In this document: positions 1 through 12,538 of the stretch, one piece after another
How the letters are laid out: the number at the start of each line of letters is the position of its first letter
How positions within the stretch are numbered: the first letter of the stretch is position 1
Assembly: GCF_050948175.1 (NCBI RefSeq)
Contig: NC_135198.1
Coordinates: forward strand, 3,919,001 to 3,983,000
Length of the DNA: 64,000 bases
Origin: Xylocopa sonorina
Lineage: Eukaryota > Arthropoda > Insecta > Hymenoptera > Apidae
Reading direction: 5' to 3'
The notes under the pieces: generated by a model
What the model was told of the DNA's origin: nothing
Databases searched by the model: none
What the model saw: only the letters and a program-made list of their open reading frames with translations
Translations under genes and position numbers: made by a program

Positions 1-131
1 AGAGATAATGACCTACGGCGTATAAAATCTTTCCTTAATCCCAAGGATATGCTTTTACGGGAAATTGATACTCTGAACGAAGGATCTTCTAACGTTAAGG
101 TGATTCGCTAGTCCTAGAATTGTGAACCAAT

Positions 132-560
132 TTAACCCTCGATTGGTGGACGTTAGGGTCGTGAAGACACCCCTTTTTATACTTTCGTATCACTGATACG
201 CTAGCAATTTCAACGTCAGAAAATTCGATAATTATATTACATTTTATGAATATTATAATTTAATATATTATTCTATAAACAGTGTCAAATTGGATTTTAA
301 GTACTTTTCTTATTTATGGTATCAATATATGTGGACTTTCCTTTTTAAGAATCGTATTTGAATAACTGTGTCATAAGTAACTCGACTGTATGTTTAATAT
401 ATAGCAAAACACTTCGACGTGCACTGCAGAGTAATAAATGAACAGAAAAAGCAAACAGAATATATGATACCACTTTTTGTCAGTTAATACACATGAATTA
501 AAATCGATGATGACTGATTGTAACGCGTGAGTGCTTCATAGTCCGCCATCAGAGGGTTAA
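132..560. mobile_element. piggyBac-type MITE (TTAA-flanked)
   Basis: A 429-bp segment starts TTAACCCTCGATTGGTGGAC and ends with the partly complementary GTCCGCCATCAGAGGGTTAA; about 16 of 20 terminal bases pair. Both ends carry the TTAA that piggyBac-superfamily elements duplicate. I see no transposase ORF inside, so it would be non-autonomous. It lies upstream of the first visible exon of the LRR gene, probably in an intron or 5' flank. Confidence 0.55.
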
Positions 561-891
561 TAGGAATTTACATATTTGCACACACTCTCCTACATTATCT
601 GTCTAATATCAACTAATCTCTCAACGATTGATCAAATAATCATAATTCGAGTGAAACGGTAACAACTTCTACGACCATCGAACCACAAACAAACACATCC
701 TTCTATTAACCAGAACGTGATTACAAATTCTAATCAATTAAATTTGAAATAATAAACAAACTAATATTCCTTCTCCCTTTCGATATTCATATACGTAACA
801 AGCTCTATTTCATACCAATTAAAGTACGCTAAAATATCTGACGAGCGACGCAGTGTAAATAATAAGAAGATTATTTGTTAAATGATCGCAG

Positions 892-3800
892 ACTCAGACT
901 GAAGTCGCGGAAACGGATAGGACCAGGCCCTTGAGTCTTTCGTCGACAGCGAATCCAACGACGTCCAACGTTAATTACACATCGCAGGACAACGCTGGGA
1001 AGAACGTGCTCGACGATGTACCAGCGCTGGACTACCTAGCCGACGACGATGAGGAGGAGGACGAGGACGTGGAGGAGTACGAGGAAGTGATGACACAATG
1101 CCCCGATTACTGCAAATGCGCTGGCGAATACGCAGCTGCAACGACCGCGACGTACGTTTCCGGTCTTCAATATTGACAGTTCAACATCATGTTTTAATTG
1201 TTTCTTCTTGGAAACGTTCTAGATAAACGTTAATATCGCGCTACGTTAATTAACGCGACGTCGTGCTGCGTAATTATTCCATAAGATCGTAGTTTCAGTA
1301 AGAAGTAAAAATATTCTCAAGCTCAAGTGATACGTTTCGATTAATAATTGCGCTGATTAAAATTCCAGTCTTAGAAAATGAACGGACTTTATACGTCACG
1401 ACCTAACGTTAGCATCTCGAGGAGACAGACATGTGTCGCATAATGATGCTATGTGTAATTACAGACAGGAAATTACAATAGTTACCTTGATTAAACTATC
1501 AGAAGCCAGCCATAAGCAACGAAAACATTTCAAGATGTAGACGATTATGCGAAAAGAGCGAGAAAAAACATTCGACATCTGCATCTGAGATAAACTTAAA
1601 TCTATTTTCATTCATTTATCCATGAGAAAATTAAAAACTTTCCTCTTTACTGTCATAAGAAGCTTTAGTCTTCTTATCTAACAATCCAAATAAAAAAGAA
1701 AAATAGATTTGAATTATCTTCTTCTCAGATAAAACATCATTAAGCGACAAAACCCTAACAAACTTCATATCTACAACTTTTCAACCTCTCTTTTTGCGAC
1801 ACACGACGTCAAACCTATTTTAACACCATGGAACGAAAAGAATCTGTTAAAATATACGAAAAAGAAGTATCTCTTCCAAGTTCATTTTTAAAATCTGATA
1901 TCTTTGCTTTTGTTTTTCACTTAGATGCACCAAACTCGTGGACGAACAATCATTCGGCACGAGCATCGTCCATTTGCGAATCGAGAACGCCGAACAAATC
2001 CGTCTGGGCCCTCACGCGTTCCTCTCGCTGGGTCTCCAGCAGTTGCAGTCGATCGTGATCACCGACACGAGAATCGTCGATCTGAATCAATCGGCGTTCG
2101 ATGGTCTGCCCTACCTATTCTCGATCAGCTTGGCCCGCAACGATCTCCAGGACATCCACCCGAGCACGTTCCTCAACAACAAGCAACTCTCGTTGCTCAC
2201 CATTTCCGGGAACCCGTTGAAGCACATGCAAGAGTTGAAGCTGTCGAAGCACGGCCTCTTCGACGCGCCGTCCGTCACCGAATTCAACTTCTCCTTCAAC
2301 GGGTTGACCAAACTGAAGCGCTCCGCGTTCTCCAAGATGCAGAGCCTGATTTACATCAACTTGAAGGGCAACAGGTTGAAGGAAATCGACGGCTCCATCT
2401 TCAGCATGCTGAAATCGTTGCTCGAAGTGGACCTCTCGAATAATCTGTTGACCGAGGTACCAGCTGGTCTCTTGTCCAACAGCGACGTCGAAACGCTTCG
2501 TATTTCTGGTAAGCTCGAGCTAGTCCTATAAAACGAAAAAAATAGGAATTTTATAGTGTTAACTTTATAATTGTTATAACACAAAGGGTATTTTTTTAAA
2601 CACAAGGATGTTCGATTTTCAGGAAACAATTTGGCAAGCCTAAGCTCTATACAAGGAGCAACCTTGAGAGTATTGGACGCGTCGAACAACAAAATCAAAA
2701 TGATAGGCAAAGACGACTTTTTCAATATGTCCTCGTTGGACCAATTGATACTCAGCTCGAATGGTCTGAAGAAGATACACCACCACGCTTTCACCTACCT
2801 CGACGAACTCACTTATCTCGATCTGAGCAACAATAAGCTGGCACCCCTGTCGGGGCATCACTTCAAAGCTAATTCAAGGTTGCAGGTATTGCTGTTGAAC
2901 GACAATCCTGAATTGGAACGCTTACCTGTTTTCCAGCTATCTGGATTTGAGTACAACACGTTTAAGTAAGGACACTTTCCTTTCTTAAGAAACTAATCAT
3001 AAACGTGCAGAATTTGTGTTCTTTGAACTTTACGAGAGGTACATTGTGCACTGGTTGTACAACTGTCATCCATTTCTGCATTTATTCGAATCCAATAGAA
3101 ACTTGCAATAGTATCTTCAAAAGAAAAAAAAAAATATTCTAGAATATTTTAAAAGAATCTCTAAACATTGATCAACTTTGGTAAAATTCAAAAGGAACAC
3201 TGAAATTTCCCAGCAGACGCTCCTTACACGGAGCACTGCGATAAGATTGTACTCACGATCCCAAAAATGTTTACAGCATATACCGGTTCGAGTGCTCCAA
3301 CTGTGGCTTGTATTTCCTCGACGAAGGAACATTCAACGTCATGCCAGGGATAACGCAATTGAACCTCTCCAGAAACCGACTGAGTCGACTGCCGAACGGG
3401 CTTTTCGCTGGCCACGGGTCTCTACAAGTGCTCGACCTTTCCGACAATATAATCGATACTTTGGAGAACGATATGTTCCGCGGCGCGACCGGTTTGATGA
3501 AGCTCAGCCTCGCTGGTAATCCTTTGACGACGCTGCAAGTGACACCGTTCCTCGCGTCCTCCGTCCTCACCAAACTGGACGTGAGCAGATGCGTGTTGGA
3601 GAGAGTTTGGAGCGAGGCTAGAGTTCCTCTGACTAAATTGCAGTAAGTAATCGTTGTTGTGTAAGTTGTTGCACGAATGTGATACGTGTGACGAACGCAA
3701 ATGGGCTACGAGTGATTGATGTCCAACGAGAAATGACTCTATCCAAATCGTCTCTAGACGATGTTATGCAAAGTCGTTTCTTGTCAGACACTGTACGATG

Positions 3801-6237
3801 CGTTTATAGTTGTGTCACAGAGCATGACGGAATCACCGAGACTGTCTTTGGCACGATATACTCGAGCTTCTTTTAATACAGTGCACAAATTCTGACAACC
3901 CCTTGTAACACGGTTTCTGTATAGTATAATTTAGTTTTGCAGATTGTCGTTGAGTGTTTAGTGATAAATGATGAAACTGAGGTTGATGAACAATGAAATT
4001 GATTAGTTTTATGCGTTTAAGGCAATTTAGAAGAAGTTATAACTATGAACCCAAATTTACTGTAGTGTTACTTAAAAATTTCAAAATTTAAAAGTGAAAG
4101 TTTGGAGAACACTGGTCTACACGAGCAAAATGGCACGCATCGATGGTCATTCGCAACGTGCGTCGCGGGTTAAAGTCATGCGAGCAACGTTCTTTCTGGA
4201 GGAATGTAAAACTGTGACGCATGTTGCTTCCGTTTTGACGTGCGTCATTTTTACGACCGTAGCTTTAATTGCAGGCGATTTGGAGTTCATTTATAGCCAT
4301 AGTTCATTTATACCCAGTTCCTTTTTGAAAGGTAACGGAGGTCAGACCCAACTGTTTGAGCTTTCGCCCGCATACAGAGTTTAGGATTAAATTTTCCAGA
4401 ACAACACACTTACCCTTCATATAGCCTCGAGAACAGCTCGCTTTCTAGCATCCGAAGGGAAGCTTCCTTTCTGGCAAATTCTCTTGATCTTCAGAAGAGA
4501 AAACTGCAATAATATTACACCGTTGGTTGCTCGCATTGTATTAATTGCCAGAAATAAGAATAACGCGATTATTTGAATAAATAAACTTACTTTCATCGAG
4601 CGCGTCCTTAAGGTGTATGTGCGCACTTTGAAGTGGAGAACAAGTATGAAGTCGACTTTTTGTAGACCCAGTTCGAGAATGCTTTACTCAACAATCGTTT
4701 GCATACACCTAAAAATAAAAGTATGTAAATGTTAGTATTAAATCAGAGTAATTAGAATGTTATTGACTATATTTTCAGACACTTATCAATTCGACAGAAT
4801 AACCGTAGGGTAAAGTTTTGATCTTCAGAAGAGGAAACTGCAATAAGAATACACCAATGCTTATACGCGTTGTATTGACTGTCAGAAATAAGAATAAGGC
4901 GAAATAAACTTACTTTCATCGCGCACGTCCTTAAGGTGTATTGCACCTATACAGTTTTGAAGTAATGAACAAATACGAAGTCGACCTTTTATAGACCAAA
5001 TTCGAGAATACTTTATTCAGCTATCGTTTGCATACACCTAAAAATAAAAATATGTAAATGTTAGTATTAAATCAGAGTAATTAGAACATCATTAACTATA
5101 TTTTCAGACACTTGTCAGTTCGACAGAATCTTCTGTGCCGAATAACTGTGGAAGAACTGAAGGCAACGCCAAACATTGTTAGCTTGGATCTGTCGCACAA
5201 TCAATTCGATTGCGATGATGAGTTCAAGGATGCTGTACAATGGCTGACCGATCATGGCGTGACGCCCGTTGAATCGCCAAAGTATTTGTCGTTTTCTTAA
5301 TTTGCTCACGTTTAATTGATGTTAGCTTGCACTTTTCAATTTTCCAAATATATTTTTTATTTGGAATTTGTAAATTAATGCACAAAATTGACAAACATAT
5401 ACACGTATAGAATTTCCATAATAATTTTGCGAATCTTCTTAACGCGCAGATACATAAGCAATTATGCAGCGGATGACAATTATCAAGATTCCGAGGGTAT
5501 CAGCCAATGGACGGAATTGGCGAAGGTAGTTTGCGATGACCTCAACGATGGACCACCACCAAGGCCTGTTCCTCACAAAGAAGACAAAATAAAGATACTT
5601 ATTTCAGGCTTCGACACGTCCGAAGATACCGATCCTATGTTGAAGAGCAGCATCGAAAGCGACGAAGTACGTGCCAATATTGTCACACTCCCAAATATTT
5701 CAATTGAATTTTTATTACTTATTATCATCAATAACTTAAAATATTAATCATTTACAAAACTTATCCCTTCTCCTTTTAATGATCTTCTTTGTACAAAAAT
5801 TCTAAAAGAACGAACTTCCGTTGCACCAGGAACTGCTCAAACTGCAAATCGATCACGGGATGAAATCGAACGAGGAGGTGGAGAAGGCCTGGACGACCCA
5901 GAATCAGGAATACGAGGACTTCGTTCCCTCTGAGAGCATGGAGTACCGTCCTTGGTACACCAGCGCGCTCTGGCCAGTGGTGATCGTCATCGTGATAACG
6001 ACGATGATCCTCTTGCTGACCGTGCACATCGCGATCCATTTGGCGAAACGACGAGGACAAGGACCAGTGATCAGGCCACCGATGATCCTGCGACACGGGC
6101 TGATCGACAACAAGAACTGCGGCCTGGTGTACAAGCCTCTTCAGGAGGAGATCGCGACGCCGCACGTCCCGAAACGCGGTAGCTTCTATTCCAGTAGTAC
6201 ATTCCACTACAATAAAATTGTGCCAGAGAGCGTTTAA
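892..6237 (+). CDS. Leucine-rich-repeat single-pass transmembrane protein (5' end missing)
   Basis: Likely cell-surface adhesion or signalling receptor. Seven exons join in phase: 892-1151, 1925-2508, 2623-2965, 3277-3642, 5108-5281, 5450-5666 and 5809-6237, giving 790 residues. The first listed exon begins after an acceptor and has no signal peptide, so at least one upstream exon is missing, probably left of the window. Order: Ser/Thr-rich start; acidic run (about 51-65); LRRNT cysteines CPDYCKC (about 70) plus a fourth Cys created by the first splice; roughly 12-14 LRRs (for example LTYLDLSNNKL and LQVLDLSDNII); a Cys-containing cap (FDCDD ... VVCDD); acidic stalk; one membrane span from WPVVIVIVI (about 703-726), then AKRR and a tail of about 60 residues. 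No Ig or TIR domain is visible. The architecture is clear, but I cannot name an ortholog. Confidence 0.85.
4484..5140. repeat. Imperfect ~330-bp tandem duplication with a decoy 3' splice site
   Basis: Within intron 4 of the LRR gene, the stretch starting TTGATCTTCAGAAGA at 4484 recurs at 4818, and the match runs through the acceptor of exon 5. The real acceptor precedes 5108 and the copied one precedes 4779. The copy keeps ATTTTCAG|ACACTTATCA and the first codons of exon 5 (HLSIRQN instead of HLSVRQN). It has lost about 14 bp and continues as non-coding sequence. It was born by duplication of an intron/exon junction. Confidence 0.8.
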
Positions 6238-7366
6238 AATGCGCCACCAACTAAACTATAACTCTAAAGTAATCAATTATTTCTGGTAACCGATGTAATT
6301 TTATTCGAGACGCGCTAGGGAGGGTGAATGATACTTAAATGAAATAGACTATACGTTTATAAGAAGAACCAATGAACAGTTCGATTGCACCTGGAAAAAC
6401 GTGTCACAGGTTCTTGTGATTGGACACGTTTAATTATTAAAGTTCGAAGAGATGTATCGTCCGTTCGCTCGATGTACGAAGTGAAACAATATGAAAGCGA
6501 CGTGTCTCTTTGGTTCTGTAATACATATTGAAAGAAGAGTAGCTCTAAGATTTTTAATTAGGATCGCTTCTTTTAATATTTTATCCAAACAGTGGCTAAG
6601 TTATTGTTAACAAAAGAATAACTTCGTTCGAGATATTAACACGGTGTTACGCTTCTGAGGACGCTCGAGAACTTATTAGAGGTCCATCGCGCGACCAGAT
6701 GCGCCGCCATTGATGCGTTTTGCTTCGTACATGGGATAAGCAGATGGTATCCATTTTTATATTATATAATATTCGTACGTAATAACAAGTATGCTGACAG
6801 ATATTTTTTAGAAAGTTTTCGACGACGAATCACATTTTTCAAAGTGTTCAATGGTTTTACATTTCCAGGATTTTCCCTGATACTTAATAATAGTTCGAAA
6901 GCATTTATCTATACGCTTCGCGTGAAATTTTTAATCGTACCCACAAAATGTTACGCTAGAATATTTCCTTTGACACGAATTATTGATTTTTAAAACAGAT
7001 TCGAACGGCACGACGGTAATTTCAGTTTGTATATCTATGTTTAATTAATAATTTCGCTGTTTAATGTTAACGAACGTAGAATCGTAATTTTAGATGAATA
7101 GATGAGTTATTACAAAGGTAAATGGGGACGGAAAACGATAGATAAATCGAGAAAATGGTGACGTGCCGGGTTTTCAAAATGCGACGAGTACAATTTTAAT
7201 TTTCAAATTAAAAGGAGCTGTTCCAAGACGGTAATACAAACGCAAACAGTAAAATTTATTATTTTTAATTAGGCAGGTCGTAAATTAATGTTTCGTAGTA
7301 TAGATAGCACATTATCGTGTACTGTGCGTAATACTACGTGTAAATAATGTATAACGTTTTAATAAA
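6238..7366 (+). other. 3' UTR of the LRR gene with poly(A) signal
   Basis: About 1.1 kb of AT-rich sequence without coding potential follows the TAA stop. AATAAA at 7361-7366 is the most likely cleavage signal; no earlier canonical AATAAA stood out. The UTR length is inferred. Confidence 0.5.
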
Positions 7367-8562
7367 ATTTTGATTATAGTAAACATGTCCGAATCATGTT
7401 CCATTTCAACCCATACAAATTTAATCCATATAAATCATCCAATAAAGAAGTTATCTGACTGACATAATTAATGTTACAATTAAAAATAAAAATTTGACAC
7501 GTTATAAACTCGATCTACAATACAGAGCAGAAAATAAACTCTTTCATGACTCTCTTCTCTAAAAAATTACATAACGCAATCATTTTCATATTTTTTATAT
7601 TTTATATATTTAAATAAAGTTCTGAAATATTATAAGAACGATCTATTGTCACTAGCAGAATCTCGATTTTCGATTTTTACTTTTTATCTCCTTTCTCAGA
7701 ACGTCAATTCAGTTACAAATAGATGCGTCTTACTTTTTCATCAAGTTTCATATAGGAATTAATAAACTGCAATAAAGAAACTTGTATGAGTTACATAACA
7801 GTACTGAATATTCTCGTATCTCTCATCATTTATGACTCGACATGTATTCGATTGATTACCAGTGTCTTGTGTTTGATTAATATACATGCATATGTGGTAT
7901 TACTTGAAGTATCAATAAATTTCTCTCAGCAGAGACCATAATTTTAGCGACGTACGATGACATTTGCTGATAAACAAGCTACATGTTCATAAAAATTACA
8001 AAAATAATTATTAAAAATAGCAGAAAAAAACAGTTTATTCATTTTGATTCTACTGTGTCGACAAACAATGTATTTCTTGTTTATATTGTAGAAAACACAA
8101 AGGAAGCGACGCTTCCACAGCTTCCATGAACTGCACGCCACTGCATAATCTCAATAGTCAGCACCAATAACGACCATTTTAATCAGTATGTTATTCGACT
8201 GATTACGATGTATATATCATCGAGTAATAAAATAAAATGAAACGTCTAAATTTCGAAATTTAGTTATTGCTCCTTGAAGATATTTTTCTGCTCGGTTACG
8301 CAACAATTTTAATCGACAACAAGTCGTTAGTTTCGCCTGAAAACATTTCTTATCGGTGAATATAGAGATTGTTACGGCACTGCTTGCTATATATGTCAAT
8401 CACCTCGTTACAAACATGAGGATAACTGCGTACAGAACTACAGTCGAATGCGTTCGGTGGAGAACAGCACGCGTGAAATCGACCAGAACTTGAAAGTTAC
8501 CAACTGTATTTCTCCGTTAAATTTCTCTTCTATTCTGTATTCTCCTCGTACACTGTTAAAAA
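7367..8562. other. Intergenic DNA and ADHFE1 5' flank
   Basis: AT-rich sequence with only short, non-conserved ORFs on either strand. The last 100-150 bp before 8563 should hold the promoter and 5' UTR of the transhydrogenase gene. I see no TATA box that I would defend. Confidence 0.4.
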
Positions 8563-11500
8563 ATGGTACCTAGAAGACACGTGTTGGACCTTTTGCACGC
8601 TATTTCATCTCAATCGTGAGTACATATTGTACATCTATACGTACATGTAATAAATAAGTAAATAGTTGTCATAAGCTTAAAGGTAAATTTGAAAAAACAT
8701 TTTTTACCTTTTTTAGTGTTTTTTTTTAATGTTATGTCGGTGGAAAAATGTTTAGTCAGTTAATATTAATTGTTTACAGATGCAAATGTCCAGCTCATGC
8801 AAATCCAGGAGGCACGACGATGCATGAATTAAGAAAAGCTCGCAGCACAGTAGCCAATGCTGTATCGCCGAAAGAATACGCGTTCGAAGTATGTATTTTC
8901 AAAATTTTTCAATAATTTTCGAATTTTAAACACACTATAATCAACACGTTTATAAAAACAAATTACAAATCTAAGATCACCTCAAATTCTTAAGTAAAAT
9001 TTTCATCATGACTCGTACGTCATTTGTAATCCATTGTATGGAAATTATTTTCTAATACAAATTTTTATTTATACATTGTCGTTGGCTTTATATCTCTGCA
9101 AATTCGGAAAGCATAAATAATAACGTTGTTTCATGATGTTAATGGAATAACAATTTTCAGATGGCCTGTTCCACCGTACGATACGGCGTTGGCGTGACCA
9201 AAGAGTTGGGCATGGATATTCAAAATTTCGGTTTGAAGAACGTTTGCGTAATGACAGATCCCAATTTGGCAAATTTGTCGCCCGTTAAAACTGCCATGGA
9301 CAGTCTTACGAAATATGGTGTTCAAGCTACGGTTTATGACAAAGTACGCGTAGAACCCACGGAGCAGAGTTTAAAAGAGTCCATCGAATTCGCTAAACGT
9401 GGACAGTTTGATGGTTTCATAGCGGTAAGATACAAAAATATTCCTAAACGTCGTCCGAAAAATCAATTCTTCTTTTTGTATTTAAAATGTACATTCAGAA
9501 AATAGCAGTTGATAATGATAGAAGTAATTGTAGACTGTTGCTGCAATTTATATGTAAAATTTAATGTAAAATTTCTGTTGCATCAGATAGGAGGTGGTTC
9601 AGTAATGGACACTTGTAAAGCCGCGAATCTTTATAGCTCCGATCCACGAGCAGACTTTTTGGATTACGTAAACCCGCCTATCGGTAAAGGGAAACCGATC
9701 AGAGTGCCGTTGAAACCACTGATAGCGGTACCTACCACGTCTGGTACTGGTTCAGAAACGACTGGTGTTTCCATTTTCGATTATCAAACGCTCAAGGCCA
9801 AAACTGGAATTGCCAACAGGTAGATGTTTGCATACTACGTATAACAACAAATAATAATGTTCTAATGTAATCAACACTTGTCATGTACAGTATATCCAAT
9901 TTAACATTTAACAGTTTTAATAATACAAGATAATTGTAAGCGAAAGTCTAAGTAAAAAGAATTTAGAAATGACTCGAAATTTTGTACTGACAGCAAAAAT
10001 TTAAAAGCTGATTGAATTAATTAAACAATTTTTATTACAACAGGGCCTTGAGACCCACTCTGGGCTTGATAGATCCGAATCATACGCTGACCATGCCAGA
10101 AAGAGTCTGTGCTTTTTCTGGCTTTGACGTATTGTGCCATGCTCTTGAATCTTTTACTGCGATACCATACACAGAAAGAACACCGTGCCCTTCGAATCCA
10201 ATCCTTAGACCAGCCTACCAGGGTAGCAACCCCATCAGTGACGTGTGGGCAAAACATGCTCTTCAAACGATGCGCAAGTAATCAATGATACACGTTATTA
10301 TAATAAAAAAAAGAAAACATCAATTAATATGCGAAATATCAATTGCAATATTTTTCTAAATAATTTATATCAGCACATTGCTGGACGAAGACGTATCAAT
10401 TCGTCTTTTAGAATATTAGTAGCCTTAAACGTATCAATACATCGTTCAATTGTCATTATTATATTATATTAATTGTTCGCGTAATAATCCGTCAATCTTT
10501 TCCTTCGCACAGATATTTCAAGAGAGCAGTATATAACCAAGATGATCTCGAGGCCAGAAGTAACATGCACCTAGCAAGCACCATGGCTGGCGTTGGTTTT
10601 GGGAACGCTGGAGTTCATCTTTGCCATGCATTGTCTTATGCTATCAGTGGGAATGTGAAAAGTTTTCAACCCGAGGTATAATTACGCTTATTCTAAACAG
10701 TGATATGTTAACTACAAGTTAAAATGTAATAATTTATAGAAATCAGCATTTAAATAGTTAATGCCGAATATACATCTTCCAAATGTGCTGTCAAAATAAT
10801 TTAATAATAACAGCGATATATTTTTCGTCGTAGGGTTATAGCAAAGATCACCCTATAGTGCCACACGGCCTTTCTGTCGTCATATCAGCGCCCGCTGTGT
10901 TCTCTTTTACCGGAAATGCATGCGCGGAAAGACACTTGGAGGCTGCTGAATTACTCGGTGCTGACGTTAGTCGTGCTAAGAAGAGTGATGCTGGGAAAAT
11001 ATTATCAGACACCGTGAAAGAATACATGACGACGATGAAAATAGAGAACGGCTTAACCGAATTAGGCTTCAAGAAGGAAGACATTCCAGCTTTGGTCGAA
11101 GGCACTCTACCACAGGTATGGTCAATAATTATTTACACTCCTTCTTTCTCGTCGCCCTCCTTATATGCCAAACGAAGGCTACAATTAAGATTCGAAACGT
11201 GATCTAAATATTTTCTAAAATATTCTATAATTTCTCTATAAAATCACACACGTCTACTATATGACAATACCAAAAAATTAGAAACGAAAGAAGACCTTCG
11301 ATCCACTTAGTTATTGACCCTTTGCACTTGGCGCTTTCCTGGACGTTACCAACAATAGAAAACTTCCATTTCCATAAATAACTTCAAGGAAACGCGTATC
11401 TTTCATAAAATTGCGGCGAAATAAGTTAAAGCTCTGTAATTACAAAACAATTTCGATGTCCTCTCGAGCGATATGTCACATTTGCGATGTGCCATCGAAG

Positions 11501-12416
11501 GGGACGTCCAAATGCAAACAGTTAAAAAGGAAAATGAATTCGCGCATGGTTTTGGTGGAAGTAATACGAATATGTACGAATCAACAGATGACTTACCAAT
11601 AATTAGTGAGTAATACTACTTAAAATAAGTAGAAGGCAGGAGAACGAGTCAATCAAGGAGTTCTTCCTCTTGAGGAATCACTGCGTGTGCCGGTACGTCG
11701 TGCGTCTGACAACGCTCGACCGAATCTACTGCGTCTACTAAGTGTTATGTAGGCACATGTTTGTCGTGCGCAGGCGTAAACATTGACTCCTCGAATTTAC
11801 AATTATTTACCAGACGTGAATGCTATAGCATTCAAATTTTCAAGCTAATTATTATTCATTTAATTTTATACAATCGTAATTTTTGCAATTATTATGTATT
11901 TTAAAGTAACAGCCATCTGATTTATCGAGCATTCTCATATTATTTTGTCATTTCTCTATATTTAAAACAGCCTGTCTATTTTTGTAATTTTACTATTCGC
12001 GAACGTGTTGATCAAATACAGAATTTTCGTGAATTATAGTTACATTTCAGTCAGAAAGTATCATTTGGTAAATGAAGAGGAGCTTAAAATAGCACGATAG
12101 TGATTTATTAGTCACTATACGTGGATCATTACAATTAAGTAAATTCGCCATATCTTTTCAATTTCATGTATGATGAATTCACAATTGTTACAATTTGATG
12201 GGTCCGTATGGTCGTACAATATTTATGTGCGCACATTCACGAATTGGCTAACGTCTAAACAATTTCATCGATAAACCACAAGAATCGATTGTACATTTAT
12301 TTTTATCTAATTCACTTTTGCATTGTTTGCAGCATCGTATCACGAAATTAGCGCCCAGGGATCAGTCAAAAGAAGAACTGGCGCAGCTTTTCGAAAATTC
12401 GTTTACTATTTACTAG
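8563..12416 (+). CDS. ADHFE1: Hydroxyacid-oxoacid transhydrogenase, mitochondrial (iron-containing alcohol dehydrogenase)
   Basis: Mitochondrial group III Fe-ADH; the family oxidises 4-hydroxybutyrate to succinic semialdehyde while reducing 2-oxoglutarate to D-2-hydroxyglutarate. Eight exons: 8563-8615, 8780-8888, 9161-9424, 9587-9819, 10044-10277, 10513-10675, 10834-11115 and 12333-12416. All phases agree and give 473 residues, close to the usual length of about 467. Visible motifs: Arg/His-containing N-terminus (MVPRRHVLDLLHAISSQS) before CPAHANPGGTTMHELRKA; nucleotide loop IGGGSVMDTCKAAN (about 143-156); PTTSGTGSETT; predicted metal ligands D248 and H252 (GFDVLCHALES), H336 (GVHLCHALSY) and H363 (VPHGLSV). 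The last intron is 1.2 kb; the others are 70-300 bp. The Drosophila counterpart is T3dh. Nothing is broken or missing. Confidence 0.95.
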
Positions 12417-12532
12417 AGGACAGGATCTCGTAACATTGTAGTTCCTCAAAGTTAACAAATGTAAGCTACTTTTTTATTACCTAATTCTTTTGTACAAAAT
12501 TTTGTTACGTGTATATAAACCCTTTTCTTTTA

Positions 12533-12538
12533 AATAAA
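12533..12538 (+). terminator. Poly(A) signal of the ADHFE1 gene
   Basis: AATAAA lies 117 bp after the stop codon in AT-rich sequence and is the first canonical hexamer downstream. Confidence 0.6.

Noticed and set aside
4094..4384. 96-codon ORF in LRR intron 4
   Set aside because: Non-ATG start, no splice phase match to exons 4 and 5, no motif.
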